Shown: positions 1 to 12,161, counted from the first letter of the stretch. The stretch: DNA of 64,000 nt from Carallia brachiata (GCA_021464245.1 JADCRB010000098.1:1674001-1738000); one strand, 5' to 3'. A program made the numbers and translations. The notes: generated from the letters alone by a model not told the origin.

Positions 1-687
1 TCTGCAAGGCGAGCTTTCTGGCCAGCAAAGCCAGGGAAATGTACTCTGCATCTTTGAATCCATTGCAAACCAAGAGAGCATCCGGATTCCCCCTGCATAG
101 ACAGCTCATGGCCAGAAGGAGCTCCGGCTTTGACCCGGCTTCCAGGCCGAACCGGAATGGAGATCCGAATCTCACAATATCCTCGACAACGTAACGATCC
201 TGGTTGCATTTCACGGGATAAACCCCTTGGTAATGAGCCCGGTAGCCTTGAGACTGGATGGCGAAATCAAAAGCAGATTGCAGGGATTCGAGCCGGTTCT
301 TCAGCACGTCAGGGAACCGAACAATAAGGGGCAGCTGCAACCCCAACCCGCCTACGGATTTTGGATCCGAGGCCTTTTTCACAACCTTCAACAGGTCAAT
401 TTCCTGGTGAACCAGGGTATCAGCACCGTGAGGGTGCACGGCGACATCGCCGGAGGAATTGACGGAGAAATATGGAGCACCCCAGCCATCAATCTTGTAA
501 AGGGAGGCCGCGAGGGAAGGCGACCAATGGGAAGCGTTCTCGTCAGCGGTGGTGCTGGTGGTGGTAGTTGTTGCCGGAGGTACTACGCCGGAAAGGTTGA
601 CCGGCGACGGAAGGGAGCCATCCCGGCAAAGAAAGCGTAGCCAGGAGGCGCGTGAGCAGCATCTACGCAACAAGCGACGGCCGGCAT
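1..687 (-). CDS. ADC: Arginine decarboxylase, N-terminal third (partial; apparent frame break)
   Basis: Arginine decarboxylase converts arginine to agmatine with pyridoxal phosphate, the first step of the plant agmatine route to putrescine. On the minus strand the ATG at 687-685 opens with [11 protein letters not shown], the usual plant ADC start. The body then reads [50 protein letters not shown] (the lysine is the expected PLP anchor) and [19 protein letters not shown] before the window edge. About 229 of the roughly 700+ residues usual for the family are present, with no intron, as is common in plant ADC genes. Oddity: the frame breaks around 620-640. The ATG frame gives GYAFFAG and then meets a stop at 583-585, while the conserved frame resumes at DGSLPSPV. 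One base missing or two extra would explain this. The family assignment is certain; whether the break is real or an assembly error cannot be decided here. Confidence 0.9.
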
Positions 688-979
688 CCTCTTCCGCGAC
701 GATCTTTCAGTTAAAAAGCTAAAAAGTTAGAGTTAGTTATAAAAGAGTAGAAATTTTCTTCAGATTTTTGTACGGTAGGGGGCTTTAAAACCCGCCGAGG
801 CCACAGGCCCCGGCTACCCCCCCAAAAGAAGCAGAAGAAGACCTCTCCAGACCTAAACCACCGCCCCCTCTCTCAAACCTAACTCCGTCCCTAATTCCTA
901 CGCTCACCTCTCAGAGGATTTTCTCTCAAACCAAACAACCCCCAAAATCAGAAAATTCAATTCGGTTCCCAAACAGAGT

Positions 980-997
980 CTACGCGCCAAAAACCAT
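980..997 (-). other. Upstream ORF of five codons in the ADC leader
   Basis: On the minus strand an ATG at 997-995 encodes MVFGA followed by TAG at 982-980. It lies about 310 nt upstream of the ADC start. It is the only ATG I find between the TATA-like box and the main start. Short uORFs in ADC leaders have been described in another plant (carnation), so a translational role is plausible but is inference here. Confidence 0.55.
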
Positions 998-1223
998 GCA
1001 GATCTAGGGAAAATGCGTTTGGATACGGAACTGAGAAGGCGACCACAGAAAACCAAAAAAAAAAAAAAGAAAGTTTTCCCGGAAATGGAGAGAAAATTAA
1101 ATAATGTAATTAATAAAAAAATGGAGAGGGAGCAGAAGGCGAAATGGGGGCGTTAGGGTATACGCAGGTTACTTCTGATGGCGGTGGTGGAAGTGGGCGA
1201 GAATTGAATGAACGGCGATGCGA

Positions 1224-1232
1224 TTATTTATA
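1224..1232 (-). promoter_or_regulatory. TATA box of the ADC gene
   Basis: The minus strand reads TATAAATAA at 1232-1224. If transcription starts about 30 bp downstream, the ADC leader is about 500 nt and intron-free. A GC-richer stretch flanks the box, unlike the AT-rich desert beyond 1300. Confidence 0.65.
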
Positions 1233-1299
1233 GTGGGAGGGCGAGGGCGGAGGTTGGGCTTGTGGGCCCCGTTCTCTATTCTCCAAAACAAATATCGTT

Positions 1300-4200
1300 T
1301 CAATTTCTCGCGTGTGAGATTCTTATCTTTCTCGAGAGAGTTTTCGGATAACTTCTTTATTTAAATAGTATTAAAATAAAAATTCAGTTTTAGAATTAAA
1401 TAATTTATTTATTTTAATTCAATCGTTCTAACAATATAAAATAATTTTAATTCTATTTTTTTTATTACTTTCATTATTTTTTTTTGTTCTTTATTAAATA
1501 TATGAATTTTTATATAAGGAGAATGAAAGGGAGATTTTATACTAATATATATCTGTTTATTGTTCGTCAACAAATGTATTAAATCTGTTGACGAGGTCGT
1601 TTCACGTTATAATTATTGTTAGTATTGTTAATAAATATGCACCGTTACAGTACTGAAAGATTTTGTTAGAGAATTTTGCTCAAAAGTAACGACGTTTTTA
1701 TTTTTTATAACATATTTAGTTTTTAAAATTCAAAAATATTTTCATATATTTCTGTTATTTGTTATAAAAAAATATAACAGCGGTGACAAAAATTTAAGAT
1801 ACTGTTGTATTCGAATAAAATTTTTGAACAAATTTTCCCTAATGCTATAATATTTTCGTAATAAATTTACTTCTTTTTCATTTCATATGTTGCAAAAACC
1901 AAAACATACAATAATATTTATATTGCACCAAGCAAAAATATCATAAAATTTGTTGAAGCATTGTGATTTCTATTAGTGTAAAAAGAAAAAACTGACTTTT
2001 TTTTATAAGATTCCCATCAAAACAGATAATCAGCGTCGAGTCGCCGCGTGGCGTGGGGACTCGTGGGACCCACTTTTCCCTGCCTTTCTCTCCCTAGACT
2101 TCGCTTTTCTCTAGCCAGCGCCAGCTCATCTGAAATTAAAATTGTGTTAAGTTTTTTTTTTTTTTTAAATTGTGTTAAGTTCAAGTATCGCGATTTTTTC
2201 AGGTGATATTTTCAGCCCGTTTTCTTTTTGGTTGGTAAAGCCTCAGCGATGAGGAAGGTTCCTCTTGATGCATAAACGGACGAGATTTTGCCACGTCAAT
2301 GATTGTTTTTTGCTGTGGCAGCACGTCATGCCTCGCGTATTATACTTTTCATCTTCTAATGAGATGCGCATAATTTAATTTTAAACAACGAGCAATTACA
2401 GGTAATTTATTTAATAATATTTAATAATTTATTTTTTAATTTTAAATTATTTTAATAATTAATTTATTTTATTACTAATTAAATATTACTATCTAAACTT
2501 TTTTTTTACTAATTATTAGGTAATAGCAATTGTGCATTATTTTGTATTCCCTTCAAAAGCAATAAATGTTAAATGGACAGCATAACGGACACAATTACAT
2601 TTATACGCGCAAAAGCAACTTTCATTTTATTTCTTTTCATTTTATTTACGTTCTCACCATTTCATTATTCAAATTGACCAAAAATTTGTTTTGGTGCAAG
2701 ATTGTCCTTTTCCAACTTTTGGCTTTTGCTATCTATACTGATTTAAGTGTTACGATATAGAACATACAGATCCTATGGATAGAATCATTTGAACTTTAGA
2801 TTTCAAGTTTAAGTGGATTCTTAGTTCCTATAAATCAACACAAAAACATATATTAATAAAAGATTAAGAAACAAAAATGAGATAAAGTATTAACTTGAAT
2901 TTGACGTTATACGTACATTCGTTAAAGATAGGTCATCTAAAACTTAGAGGCAAAATATATATATATATTCTTAGTCGTCGAATTAATTCGAATACATTGT
3001 TTTCTTTTGCTTCGAATACATTTTATTCTATAACTTGCAAACAAACATGCACTATTTATTAAGCAACTCTCATATAATTATTTTTCACATAAATTATAAA
3101 TATTTGGAGGGTATTGTTAAGATTTAGTAAGATTGTTGGAACCACTTCTCGCGGTCCAGTTGATAAGAGTTTAGCCTTTATGTAAGAAATACAAGATTTT
3201 AGTACCGTCAAAAACAATTGATAATGCTAAAGTTATTTGAGCCTCTAATAATTACGAATGATATAATGAAATTTATTATATCGTGAGATTTGCTTTTTTA
3301 TAAATTTGGTGTTGATTATCTGGTTACTCAAATAAAGAGTTTGAATAAATTTTTTTAATAAGCATGTAAGACGCTATCTTTACTTATTTATTTTTAAAAA
3401 AATAAAAAAAAAAGGGAAAAAAGTAAAATGGCTCGAAGACTGGCAAGCCCTAGAAAATAAAAATGAAAATATCGTGAAGAACTGAGTTGGGATCCAGAGG
3501 GTTGAAGCGGTGATCTCCCACTTGCCGACCTTATCCCTGAAACTGAGGGAATCTACGATTTTGACGTTTCACGGCATTTTTTATATCATTTTCTGTCAAA
3601 ATGTTGATACCTACTACTACACGCCTCTGATGGTTCTTTCATTTTTCCGACGCGCGCCCCACACGCAAATAAAAAGAAGCGAAGTCTTTATATGAGCCAG
3701 CTATTTACAAAAAAGAGAAAAAGAAATTTATTCTCTGTTTAGTTTTGAGAAATTTGTTCTGTGTGATTGCGCATGACTATAGATAAAAAAATTTGCACAG
3801 AGGCTGCTCCAAAATTTTTCATGTAGCACCCCTCAACGTAAGAGTTTAGTGGAATTTTGGATTGTCTCTACGCACTTAATTTAGATTTGAGTTCATTTCA
3901 TTGTAGAATTCTTAACAAAGTAAGATGTTATGATTAAAAAAAAATAAGGTATTGGTTGAAATATGACGTTGAGTTTTAAATTCAGCAATTGCTGTGATGA
4001 GTGTAGAGAAGTTTATTTAGAGCCATCACAACTCAAGTAATAGATCATCCCTACAATAAAGATTAAATTAAAATATTAATGAATAACTTCAATATGAAAT
4101 TGATGACTAATATCCTTAGGATATATTTTTTTTCTTGATAAAAAAATTCATGTTGCAAGTAGATAACACAGTGATATAATGCCATGCTAACAATTAAGAT

Positions 4201-5356
4201 CAAAAAAAAAAAAAAACAATGCTAAAATTATTATTGTTCCCACGCACCAAAGAAAATTAGCCGTTGAATGAATCTAGATAAAATATACCCTTAATGGTAA
4301 ATTTATTCCCCTACATTTTGCTGATGGGGATATATCAATAGACAAGGTACCAAAAATATCATACTCAGGTCTCGAGAGAAAATCATACGCTTATCCATTG
4401 AACTGTACCATGAAAAATGAAATTTAATTAATTAAAGAACGCTTGACTTTGTAGAATTTTCATGTTATATGTTGGATCTTGGCAGGTTGTTGGGAGTTTT
4501 AGCTGGGCTAGGTGCATTTGGGGATACATTGATACTACTGGGAAAGCAGGGGACCGGGGAGTCGAAAACAAACGCCATAGCTTGCTTTAGCAGTAATTGC
4601 GGAATTACCCTGTTGCCTTTGTATCTTTTGTAGATTTCCTCAAACTCAACTTTTTTTTTCCTATTAGTTCATTATATAATTATACTTTAAATAATATTAA
4701 AATAATTATATAATTTATTAGATAATGTTTAATAATTTATTTTTTATTAAAATATTTAATTATTTTAATATTTATATTATTTTAATATTACTTTAATTTT
4801 AATTAAAAAATTTTATCAAATATTTTTCTCACACTCCCCAACAACAAACAATCATGCTGACATGTTGGTCAAAAAAGAGATAGGGCTCGTGGGGTGCTGT
4901 CCACGCCTAGAAGCCGTAGATGGAAGTCTAAGTTAAAAAAAAAAAAAAAAATGATATATAGTACAAAAATTTTCTTTGTAATTTTTTTTAGATTAATTTT
5001 TTTCGTTGCTGTAGTAAGAAATTGTTGATAATTTTATTTTTTAACTAAATTTTATTCAGATTTAGTATTATCTTAAATTTTAAGAATTTTTGTGAAGTTT
5101 TATAATGAAATTTTTATGATATTTATTTTTATTCACAAAAAAATATTTTAATTTTTACACGTAATATTTTTTTTTGGAGCAAAGACGTAGGTAAATTTCT
5201 AAACAGTAAACAAACGCTTGATGAAGTATTTCATGACACAATGGAGCCAAGGTGGGTTAAAGTGAATATATTTTACATCTTCTTATTTGACATTCAAATT
5301 TTGGATAAATGGTTTGTTTTTGATAGCACTGAAAAAAAAAGAAAAAAAAAACTAAA
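1300..5356. other. AT-rich intergenic DNA, no gene seen
   Basis: Only short ORFs occur here (for example 2566-2760 and 3510-3695), none with recognisable protein similarity. The content is homopolymer runs and AT-rich low-complexity sequence. A more GC-rich patch at about 2030-2110 and another at 3480-3670 hold no motif I recognise. Confidence 0.6.
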
Positions 5357-5470
5357 TTCGGGGGATAAACACTAATTTAGTTTTCAACCTTTTAGAATTT
5401 TTTTCAACTTAGTCCTAAATATTTTGTCATTTTCATGTGATTTATACAACTTAAAATTTCGTCTCAATTC
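5357..5470. mobile_element. Single end of a MULE-like long-TIR element
   Basis: The sequence starting GGGATAAACACTAATTTAG and continuing with ACTTAGTCCTAAATATTTT and an ATTTTCAT stretch has the same order of blocks as the long terminal inverted repeat of the intact element at 26949-27842. I do not find a matching inverted partner downstream, so this may be a truncated copy. Confidence 0.35.
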
Positions 5471-6374
5471 AGTACTTTTCAAACAAAAAAAACATCTTCC
5501 TTCCTCCAGCAGCAGGTTTTTTCGAAAACTCTTTTTTTTTTGTCCAAAAAGTAGTTGAAAATTTTTCAACACATTTAAAATTAAATTGGTGCTTGTCTGG
5601 TCAAAAACAAACCATCTACAATAAGATTTTCTTAAGATGTAATATCAAAACAGAGATTCCAAGTATAAGACTAAAAAACATGATAAAACTTGTGAGAAAA
5701 AAACAAAACCTTACATGTGAGGGGTGAAAAAAAGTCAATATAGGGATTCTGGACACGGAGAACAGTGCACAAGTTGGTCTTTGGATGGAAAGCGTGACAC
5801 AAACCAGTGCTTTGACAAAGAATAAGAAAAAAAAAAGAAAAAACATTAAAAGAAAATTTTATTTATTTATTTATTTATTATTTTTTATTAATTCAAATAA
5901 TTAATTTTTATTTTTTTATAAATTATTTTTTTCTTATAATTTTTTAATTATAACTTTTTATTAATTATAATATTATTATTACTATACTATTTTTTATTCT
6001 TTCTCTTTTAAATTCATATTCTCTCAATCCATATAAAGCACAGGCGACCAAACGGATGGATGATACATGTGCGGAGACCTGGTCATGGAAGACATCATTC
6101 GTCCTTTGCACGTAAGTGTTTGGCTGTTTTTGACTATTGGACTCGGTATTTGAAAGAGACCTTTGAATTTTCCATTTTATTCGGCTTTTCATTGGTGGGC
6201 TGTCCAATTTCAGATTCTCTTTTTTTCTCTTTCCTTTCTTAAATAAAACCAGAGATTTTGATTTTTGGACAAACTAATCATGCCTTTAAAGACCACGCAA
6301 TATTTTTATCAATTTATTTATTTTAAAAAATAATTAACAATTCATTCCACTTTAATTTTAGTTAAAAAAAATTA

Positions 6375-6732
6375 AGTTAATGTATAAAAATATCATAAAT
6401 TTTGTATAAACTAATAAATTTATTATTAATTTTAAAAAATAACAAATCTAAAATTAATTTTATTTATAATAATAAATTTAGTACGTAATAATTTTATATG
6501 AATATAATCTGTTAGTTTTGATGACAAATTTATAAAAATATATCTGTTTCGATGACATAATAATCATATAAAGTAGTACCAAATTATCAAAATAGATAAA
6601 TTTTATTTAAAAAATTTCACAGCATATTAGATTTGTTATTAGAGGTAAAATTAATTTTAAATTTATCATTTTTTAAAATTAATGTTAAATTTATTATTTC
6701 AAATAAAATTAGTGATATTTTTTATATTAACT
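6375..6732. mobile_element. Near-palindromic MITE, copy A
   Basis: The two ends, AGTTAATGTATAAAAATATC and GATATTTTTTATATTAACT, are inverted copies, and the inversion continues inward almost to the centre. The core contains the paired blocks ATATATCTGTTTCGATGACA and AAAATAGATAAATTTTATTT. Same family as 7355-7689, 8452-8807 and 20149-20497. No coding capacity, so mobilised in trans if at all. Confidence 0.75.
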
Positions 6733-7354
6733 CCTAAAAAATTTCATAAATTTCTTGATTACGAGTAAAAATGATGCAACTATAATTATTAGACTTAAAC
6801 AATGGATTTTTTGTTATGAAAAGTACTAGATAGTAATATTTAAGTAATAATAAAATAATATATATCATTAAATACTTAAATGATTGAAATTTTAAAAAAA
6901 TTAGATAAATTATTAGATATAATTAAATAAACTGTATAACTATTTTATTATTACTTAAAATTAAATTGTTCAGTAAAATTCTTTTGTTATTACTTGATTC
7001 ATAAAATATTGATAGTTTCTGCCAATTCTTTTTTTGTCTTTTTGTACAGTTATTTTTTCTTTGGGTCACATTCAAAATTCTTAGTGCCCCCTCACCTAAC
7101 CATTCTTCATTGGACAAGTTTGAGGTTGGAACCAAGCCTATCTCACAAAATTTTATATTTCATCAATGCACCTAAGGACAAAAAGAATTCAAGTTTTATT
7201 GGATTTGGATTTTTTGACGAGTATTTGATTACTTAGTTAAATAGTTTGTAGAAATAAAAAATACTCATAATTAATTAATTTTTCAATCCCGTCAAGTAAA
7301 CTATAATCGAAAGATAATGTGCATGTATATATATTTAAATATAGGGTTAATAAT

Positions 7355-7689
7355 TTAATATACAAAAATATTAATAACTTTGTTTAAAGTTACAAATCTA
7401 ATATCAACTTTAAAAAGTAACAGTTTATCTATTTTTGAATTTTTTTGCAATAAATTTAATATATTTCTGTCAATTTTGATGATAGATTTATAGAAATATA
7501 TCTGTTTCGATAACATGATAATTATATAATTTAGTGTTACATCATCGAAACAGATAAATTTTGTTTAAAAAATTTCATAATGTGGTAGATTTGTTACAAA
7601 AAAATTCAAAAAGAGATAAACTGTTACTTTTTAAAATTAATGTTAAATTTATTATTTTAAGTAAAATTGGTGATATTTTTGTATATTAA
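7355..7689. mobile_element. Near-palindromic MITE, copy B
   Basis: It begins TTAATATACAAAAATATTAA and ends ATATTTTTGTATATTAA, an inverted match. The centre carries the paired blocks ATCTGTTTCGATAACATGAT and CATCGAAACAGATAAATTTT, also inverted. This is the best-preserved of the four copies. A target-site duplication cannot be assigned in the AT-rich flanks. Confidence 0.8.
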
Positions 7690-7754
7690 GTCTTAAATAT
7701 ATATACACGTATGTGCTTAGCTAAAAGTCCTTGGAACTCTATTGTTTTAAATTG

Positions 7755-8246
7755 GGGATAAGTCTTTTTGTCCTAAATATTTGGAGATTTTTTTAATGTA
7801 ATTCTAATTTTCTTAATTTTCATTTGAGTCATATGCTTTTAGAATTCATCAAAATTCAAACGTTTTTTTAGACAAAAATTGTTATAAACATTAAGTATTT
7901 AATGAATTATGCCAAAAAAAAAAAAAAAACACAAATGTGCAGTGAAATACTTTTCAGTTTCTTCCTCTTTCTCTGCTTCTGCTTCCTCATCATCGCCATC
8001 ATCATCGTTCTAATTTTATCTGGGAGAAAAAAAAAAACAAATGGAGCTTCAAGTGGGTTGGGTATGTAGGAAAATATTTTACTGCGTATTTTGTTTCTGT
8101 GTATAATAATTTCTTTATCTAAAAAAAGACTAAATTAGGACGAATTCTATAGGCATAGAATAATAAAATCCAAATGAAAACTTCAAAAAGTTTAAAATTA
8201 GATTAAAAAAATTTCAAAAATTTAGAAATAAATTATGGCTTATCCC
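7755..8246. mobile_element. MULE-like element with long terminal inverted repeats
   Basis: The left end GGGATAAGTCTTTTTGTCCT and the inverse of the right end (GGGATAAGCCATAATTTATT) align. The similarity runs inward through TTTTTTTAATSTAATTYTAA and a TTTTCATTTGRRTYA block. The same end pattern occurs at 26949-27842. The centre has no transposase, only low-complexity sequence with a TCATCATCGCCATCATCATC microsatellite near 7988. No clear target duplication, so the copy is old. Confidence 0.55.
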
Positions 8247-8368
8247 GCTTATATTGATGTTTAAGTATTTTGTTTTTATTTCACAAGAAGTCCAGATCTA
8301 CCGGATTCAAATTTGACCGTTGGACAGTAAGCACAACTCAAGTAACGTTAAAAAAAACAAAACACGTG

Positions 8369-8925
8369 AAACGTGAAGCGACCAAGGAGCGGCGCTTTTT
8401 GAGGCGGCGGCATTGTCCGATAGAACTACACGAACCCCCCTAAAAAGAAAGGTAATATATAAAAATATTATTAATTTTATTTAAAATAATAAATAGATAA
8501 TATTAATTTAAAAAACAGTTTATTTTTAAATTTTTTTTAACAAATTTAGTATAATATAAAATTTATCTATTTTGATGATATAGCACTAACTTAAATTATT
8601 ATATTATTAAAATAGATATATTTTTATAAATCTGTTATTAAAACTAATAGATTATGTTAAATCTGTTATTGATAAATTTTATTCATATAAAATTATTATG
8701 TACTAAATTTATTATAAAAAATTTTTAAAATAATAAATTATTATTTTTAAAAATTAATATTAAATTTATTATTTTAAATAAACTTGATAATATTTGTGTA
8801 TACTAATCAAAACAAACCAAACTTAGACCATTAGACATCGGCTCTAGTCCTATGAACGCGTGAAAGCGACGATGGAGTGGAACTTTCGGAGGCCGCGGCA
8901 TCACCTTCCGCGAACCTGAAAAAAC
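8369..8925. repeat. Imperfect direct repeat flanking MITE copy C
   Basis: About 65 bp at 8369-8435 (GTGAAGCGACCAAGGAGCGG, then GAGGCGGCGGCATTGTCCG) resembles 8862-8925 (GTGAAAGCGACGATGGAGTG, then GGAGGCCGCGGCATCACC). The palindromic MITE copy C lies between them. These are the only GC-rich patches in the neighbourhood. Origin unknown. Confidence 0.4.
8452..8807. mobile_element. Near-palindromic MITE, copy C
   Basis: It begins GTAATATATAAAAATATTAT and ends ATAATATTTGTGTATACTAA, an inverted match. Internally it has the family's paired blocks ending in CTGTTA / TAACAGAT-like sequence. It is more diverged than copies A and B. Confidence 0.7.
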
Positions 8926-8929
8926 GCTG

Positions 8930-9850
8930 AGTAAGAAGCCTAATCCCTTTTTTCGCTGTTTTGTCTCAAGACTATTATTTAGGATTTTCGGGGGTTAGTA
9001 AGTTACCGGCTTACCGCATCATAAATAAAACATATAGAGTACTGTAATATAATTTTGTTGATATAGTATTAAAATAATAATACATTTTATTTAATGTTAT
9101 CATTTTTTTTATTCAATAATCTAACAATTAATATCATTTTCAAATTTTTTAAATTTTTTTATATGAAGCTTTTAAACTTTTGTTTTGTTTAATACAATAG
9201 AAAGATGACTACGGAGTTTTAATGGATATGACCTCACATAATCATACCCACCTGAAGGGGCCTATCACAATCTCATTTCAATTTTGACGATGATGGGGGG
9301 CACATACCAGCCCATTTCTTGTCCGAGCGTTTTTTTTTACCGTTAAAATAAAGTAAAATGGATACTATTACATGATCGGAGGGATTTGTTGAATAAATTG
9401 TTGAAATGTAATTAATTAAATTTATTGTACAATTGTTTTAATTATAAGTACAACTAAATAAAGAAAAAATTATTTATATTTTCGTTGCACAATGGATGTA
9501 GCTAATTGCAGTACCAGACAATTGTTTGGAAATTTTCCCTCTGGCCATTAAACTTTTCCCAAGTAAAATAGATCTGTTTTAGGCGCTGGGGAAAAAAAAT
9601 TTGTTGTGTAAATGCTTTTCTACTTTTCTTTAATGCAATGGTTGTATTATGAGTTTATCTCAAAATATTTGATATTCATATTTTCAATGTTTTTTTCAGA
9701 AAATTCCAAATCTTTTTTTTTTTTTTGTCTTTGATGAGAGTCAAACTCATTCATATATATATATATATCAAAAAGGAATATTGATAGGAAATGAGATTTA
9801 AGCTCTTAACCTTTTAATTAAACATAATACTTGACAAATAAATAGGTTAC
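8930..9850. other. Intergenic, no gene seen
   Basis: AT-rich sequence with an (AT)n run near 9755-9768. No recognisable coding or structural element. Confidence 0.5.
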
Positions 9851-10967
9851 GGGTCCGTTCGGAGTGATTTAAGTTTTCTGTTTTCTGTTTATTTTTCACA
9901 AAAAAAACAGGAAACATGTTTGTTATTAATTCTGTTTTCTGTTTTTTGTTGAAAAGTTAAAAGTGTTTTTCAAAGAAAAAAATCAAATTGGAAAAACAAT
10001 AAAAATAGCTTTCCAGTTTTGTTTTTTACTTTTTTTTTTCTATACTTTCTCTCACAACATTTTCTTTCTCTATCCACCCTCTTTACCATATCTCTCTTTA
10101 CTCATCCTCTCTCTATCCCTCTATATTTTTTCTCTCACTACTCTTTCTCTCTCAACTCATTCTCTCTCTACCCTCTCTCTCCCTTTTCTATCTCTACCAT
10201 TCTCTCTCTACTCTCTCTCTCTACCTCTCTCTCTATCTCTCTCTACTCATTCTCTCTCTACCCTCTCTCTCCTTTTTCTATCTCTATCATTCTCTCTCTC
10301 CTCTCTCCTTTTTTTCTATCTCTATCATTCTCTCTCTACCCTCTCTCTCCTTTTTCTATCTCTATCATTCTCTCTCTCCTCTCTCCCTTTTTTTCTATTT
10401 CTACCATTCTCTCTCTACTCTCTCTCTCTATATTTTCTCTCTCTACTCATTCTCTCTCTACCTAGACTCTTTCACTTTTTTCTTGTTTTACCATTCTCTC
10501 TACTCATTCTCTTTCTACCCTCTCTCTCTCATTTTTCTCTCTCTATTATTCTCTTTACTTGTTCTCTCTACCCTCTCTCTCTTTTCTCTCTTTGTCATTT
10601 TCTCTACTCATTCTCTCTCTACCCTCTCTCTCTCATTTTCTCTCTCTACTATTCTGTTTACTCATTCTTTCTCAACCCTTTCTCTTTATGTCATTATCTC
10701 TACTCATTCTCTTTCTTCTCTCTTTCTCTCTCCTTTTTCTCTCTCTACTCATTCTCTCTCTACCCTCTCTCTCTCCCATTTTTCTCTCTATATTTATACT
10801 CTTTTTACCATTTCTCTCACTATCCTTTTTCTACCTATTTTTTTATTCGTATAGAAAAAAAAACAAAAATTGACAACAATAAACACAAAAATTCAGCAAA
10901 CAGCAAAAACAAAAAATAGAAATTGAAAAACAGAAAAAAAAAACTGACAGCGTCTCCAAACGGACCC
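9851..10967. mobile_element. Non-autonomous TIR element carrying a long pyrimidine tract
   Basis: The left end GGGTCCGTTCGGAG and the inverse of the right end GGGTCCGTTTGGAG are terminal inverted repeats. The subterminal regions are CTGTTTT-rich on the left and its complement on the right. TAC flanks both ends (9848-9850 and 10968-10970) and may be a 3-bp target duplication. The GGGTCCGTTTGG type of end is common in plant DNA transposons, but the superfamily is not certain (hAT would give 8 bp, and I see only 3). The interior is almost entirely the pyrimidine tract listed separately. There is no transposase. Confidence 0.65.
10040..10850. repeat. Long (CT)n-rich pyrimidine tract
   Basis: About 810 bp of nearly pure pyrimidine on the plus strand. 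It is built from degenerate higher-order units of the type TCATTCTCTCTCTACCCTCT alternating with CTCCTTTTTCTATCTCTA. Overlapping 318-, 148-, 123- and 104-residue ORFs across it are low-complexity Ser/Leu/Phe translations and not genes. A purine/pyrimidine strand bias this long can form triplex (H-DNA) structures. Confidence 0.85.
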
Positions 10968-10970
10968 TAC

Positions 10971-12161
10971 ACTTTCTGATTTTAGATTCCTTTTTTAAAG
11001 CTTTGGAACCGATGGGTTATATTGAGTAAAATTGGGCCCGGTTTGGATTTTTGTGATCCATATCGAATGTGTTTTTTGGTTAACCCTAATTAAATTCCTT
11101 TGTTAAGCCTTCATTTGTGCGTCCGTCCCAGTAGAGAAGGTTTGGAATAAGTAATAACCCGGCCTCGTCTCTGGCACTAGCGCAGCTGCTGCCTTGAATG
11201 CGTTTCTCGTGGGTCATAACTCATGAGCCGGATTTTCACTAGTGCAAAAGTGCAAGTATTTCTGCCAAGCTTGGTCTAGATTCACCGGATTCTTAGGAAT
11301 AGTTAGGGATTTATGGGTCTGAGTTGTTCTCTCTCACTCTGTTTTTTTTTGTTTTGAAAAAAATCCCTACCACACTCTTCGTGGGGTATATGTTGAACTC
11401 TTCTCACTTTGAATGTATGAATTAAATTGAGCACAAACTAAATCTACAAAATATGTTCTGAATCAAATAGATGTTAAACATATATTCTGTAGTTTTTAGT
11501 AGTATAGATATTAGAATGCACGGAATTATTTAGATCTGATTTCTATTACCAACAAAGTAGTTTTTATTGGCTTCATTCTGGGATACTCTGGAGGTGATAC
11601 TATTCTTTCCGTTTCCACAAACAAAAAATGATTTAAAAGAACCAAAAGACAAAAAAAAAAAAAAAATGGTAATAATTGTTTTTTTGTCCAATTTGAATCT
11701 CAAATTTTACCTAAATGACAAATTGCAATATTGGTCGGTTGAAAGTGAATCCCGACCCGGTTGATTAGCATGTGTTCTGACAGACGTCGCGTTGTCACTC
11801 TGCAGCAAAGCACGACTGACAGATATAACTACGGCATCGTTTTCACCACAAGGGCCAAGGAAGGAATCTTATGCTGCTGCCGCTCCCAACCCCAGTTACG
11901 TGTATCCGATCCAATGAAAATTTATAGAAAATTACCTGAACGGGAGAAAAAAATTGTAGTCTGAGTATTTACTCTTAACCTATTTAAAATAATGTAAACA
12001 CAACGTCATTTTAGATTTTATGTAAATAAAAAATAATATTAATATGATATTATTCTGATTAAAGTCTGATTAAATCTTCTAACAATGTTACATTACTAAT
12101 ATAGGATTTCATTATATATTGCAATGTTACATGCTGCGCGTTTCTCAAAAGGAAAAATGTT
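10971..12161. other. Intergenic, no gene seen
   Basis: Two adjoining short ORFs at 11567-11764 and 11761-11964 have no recognisable similarity and no codon bias I can defend. Nothing else is identified. Confidence 0.5.

Noticed and set aside
227..640. Plus-strand ORF of 137 codons
   Set aside because: It is the antisense shadow of the ADC coding sequence, which is clearly on the minus strand.
9963..10919. A 318-codon ORF, the longest uninterrupted plus-strand ORF in the first 20 kb
   Set aside because: It is a translation of a CT microsatellite (Ser/Leu/Phe only), with rival long ORFs in other frames over the same bases.
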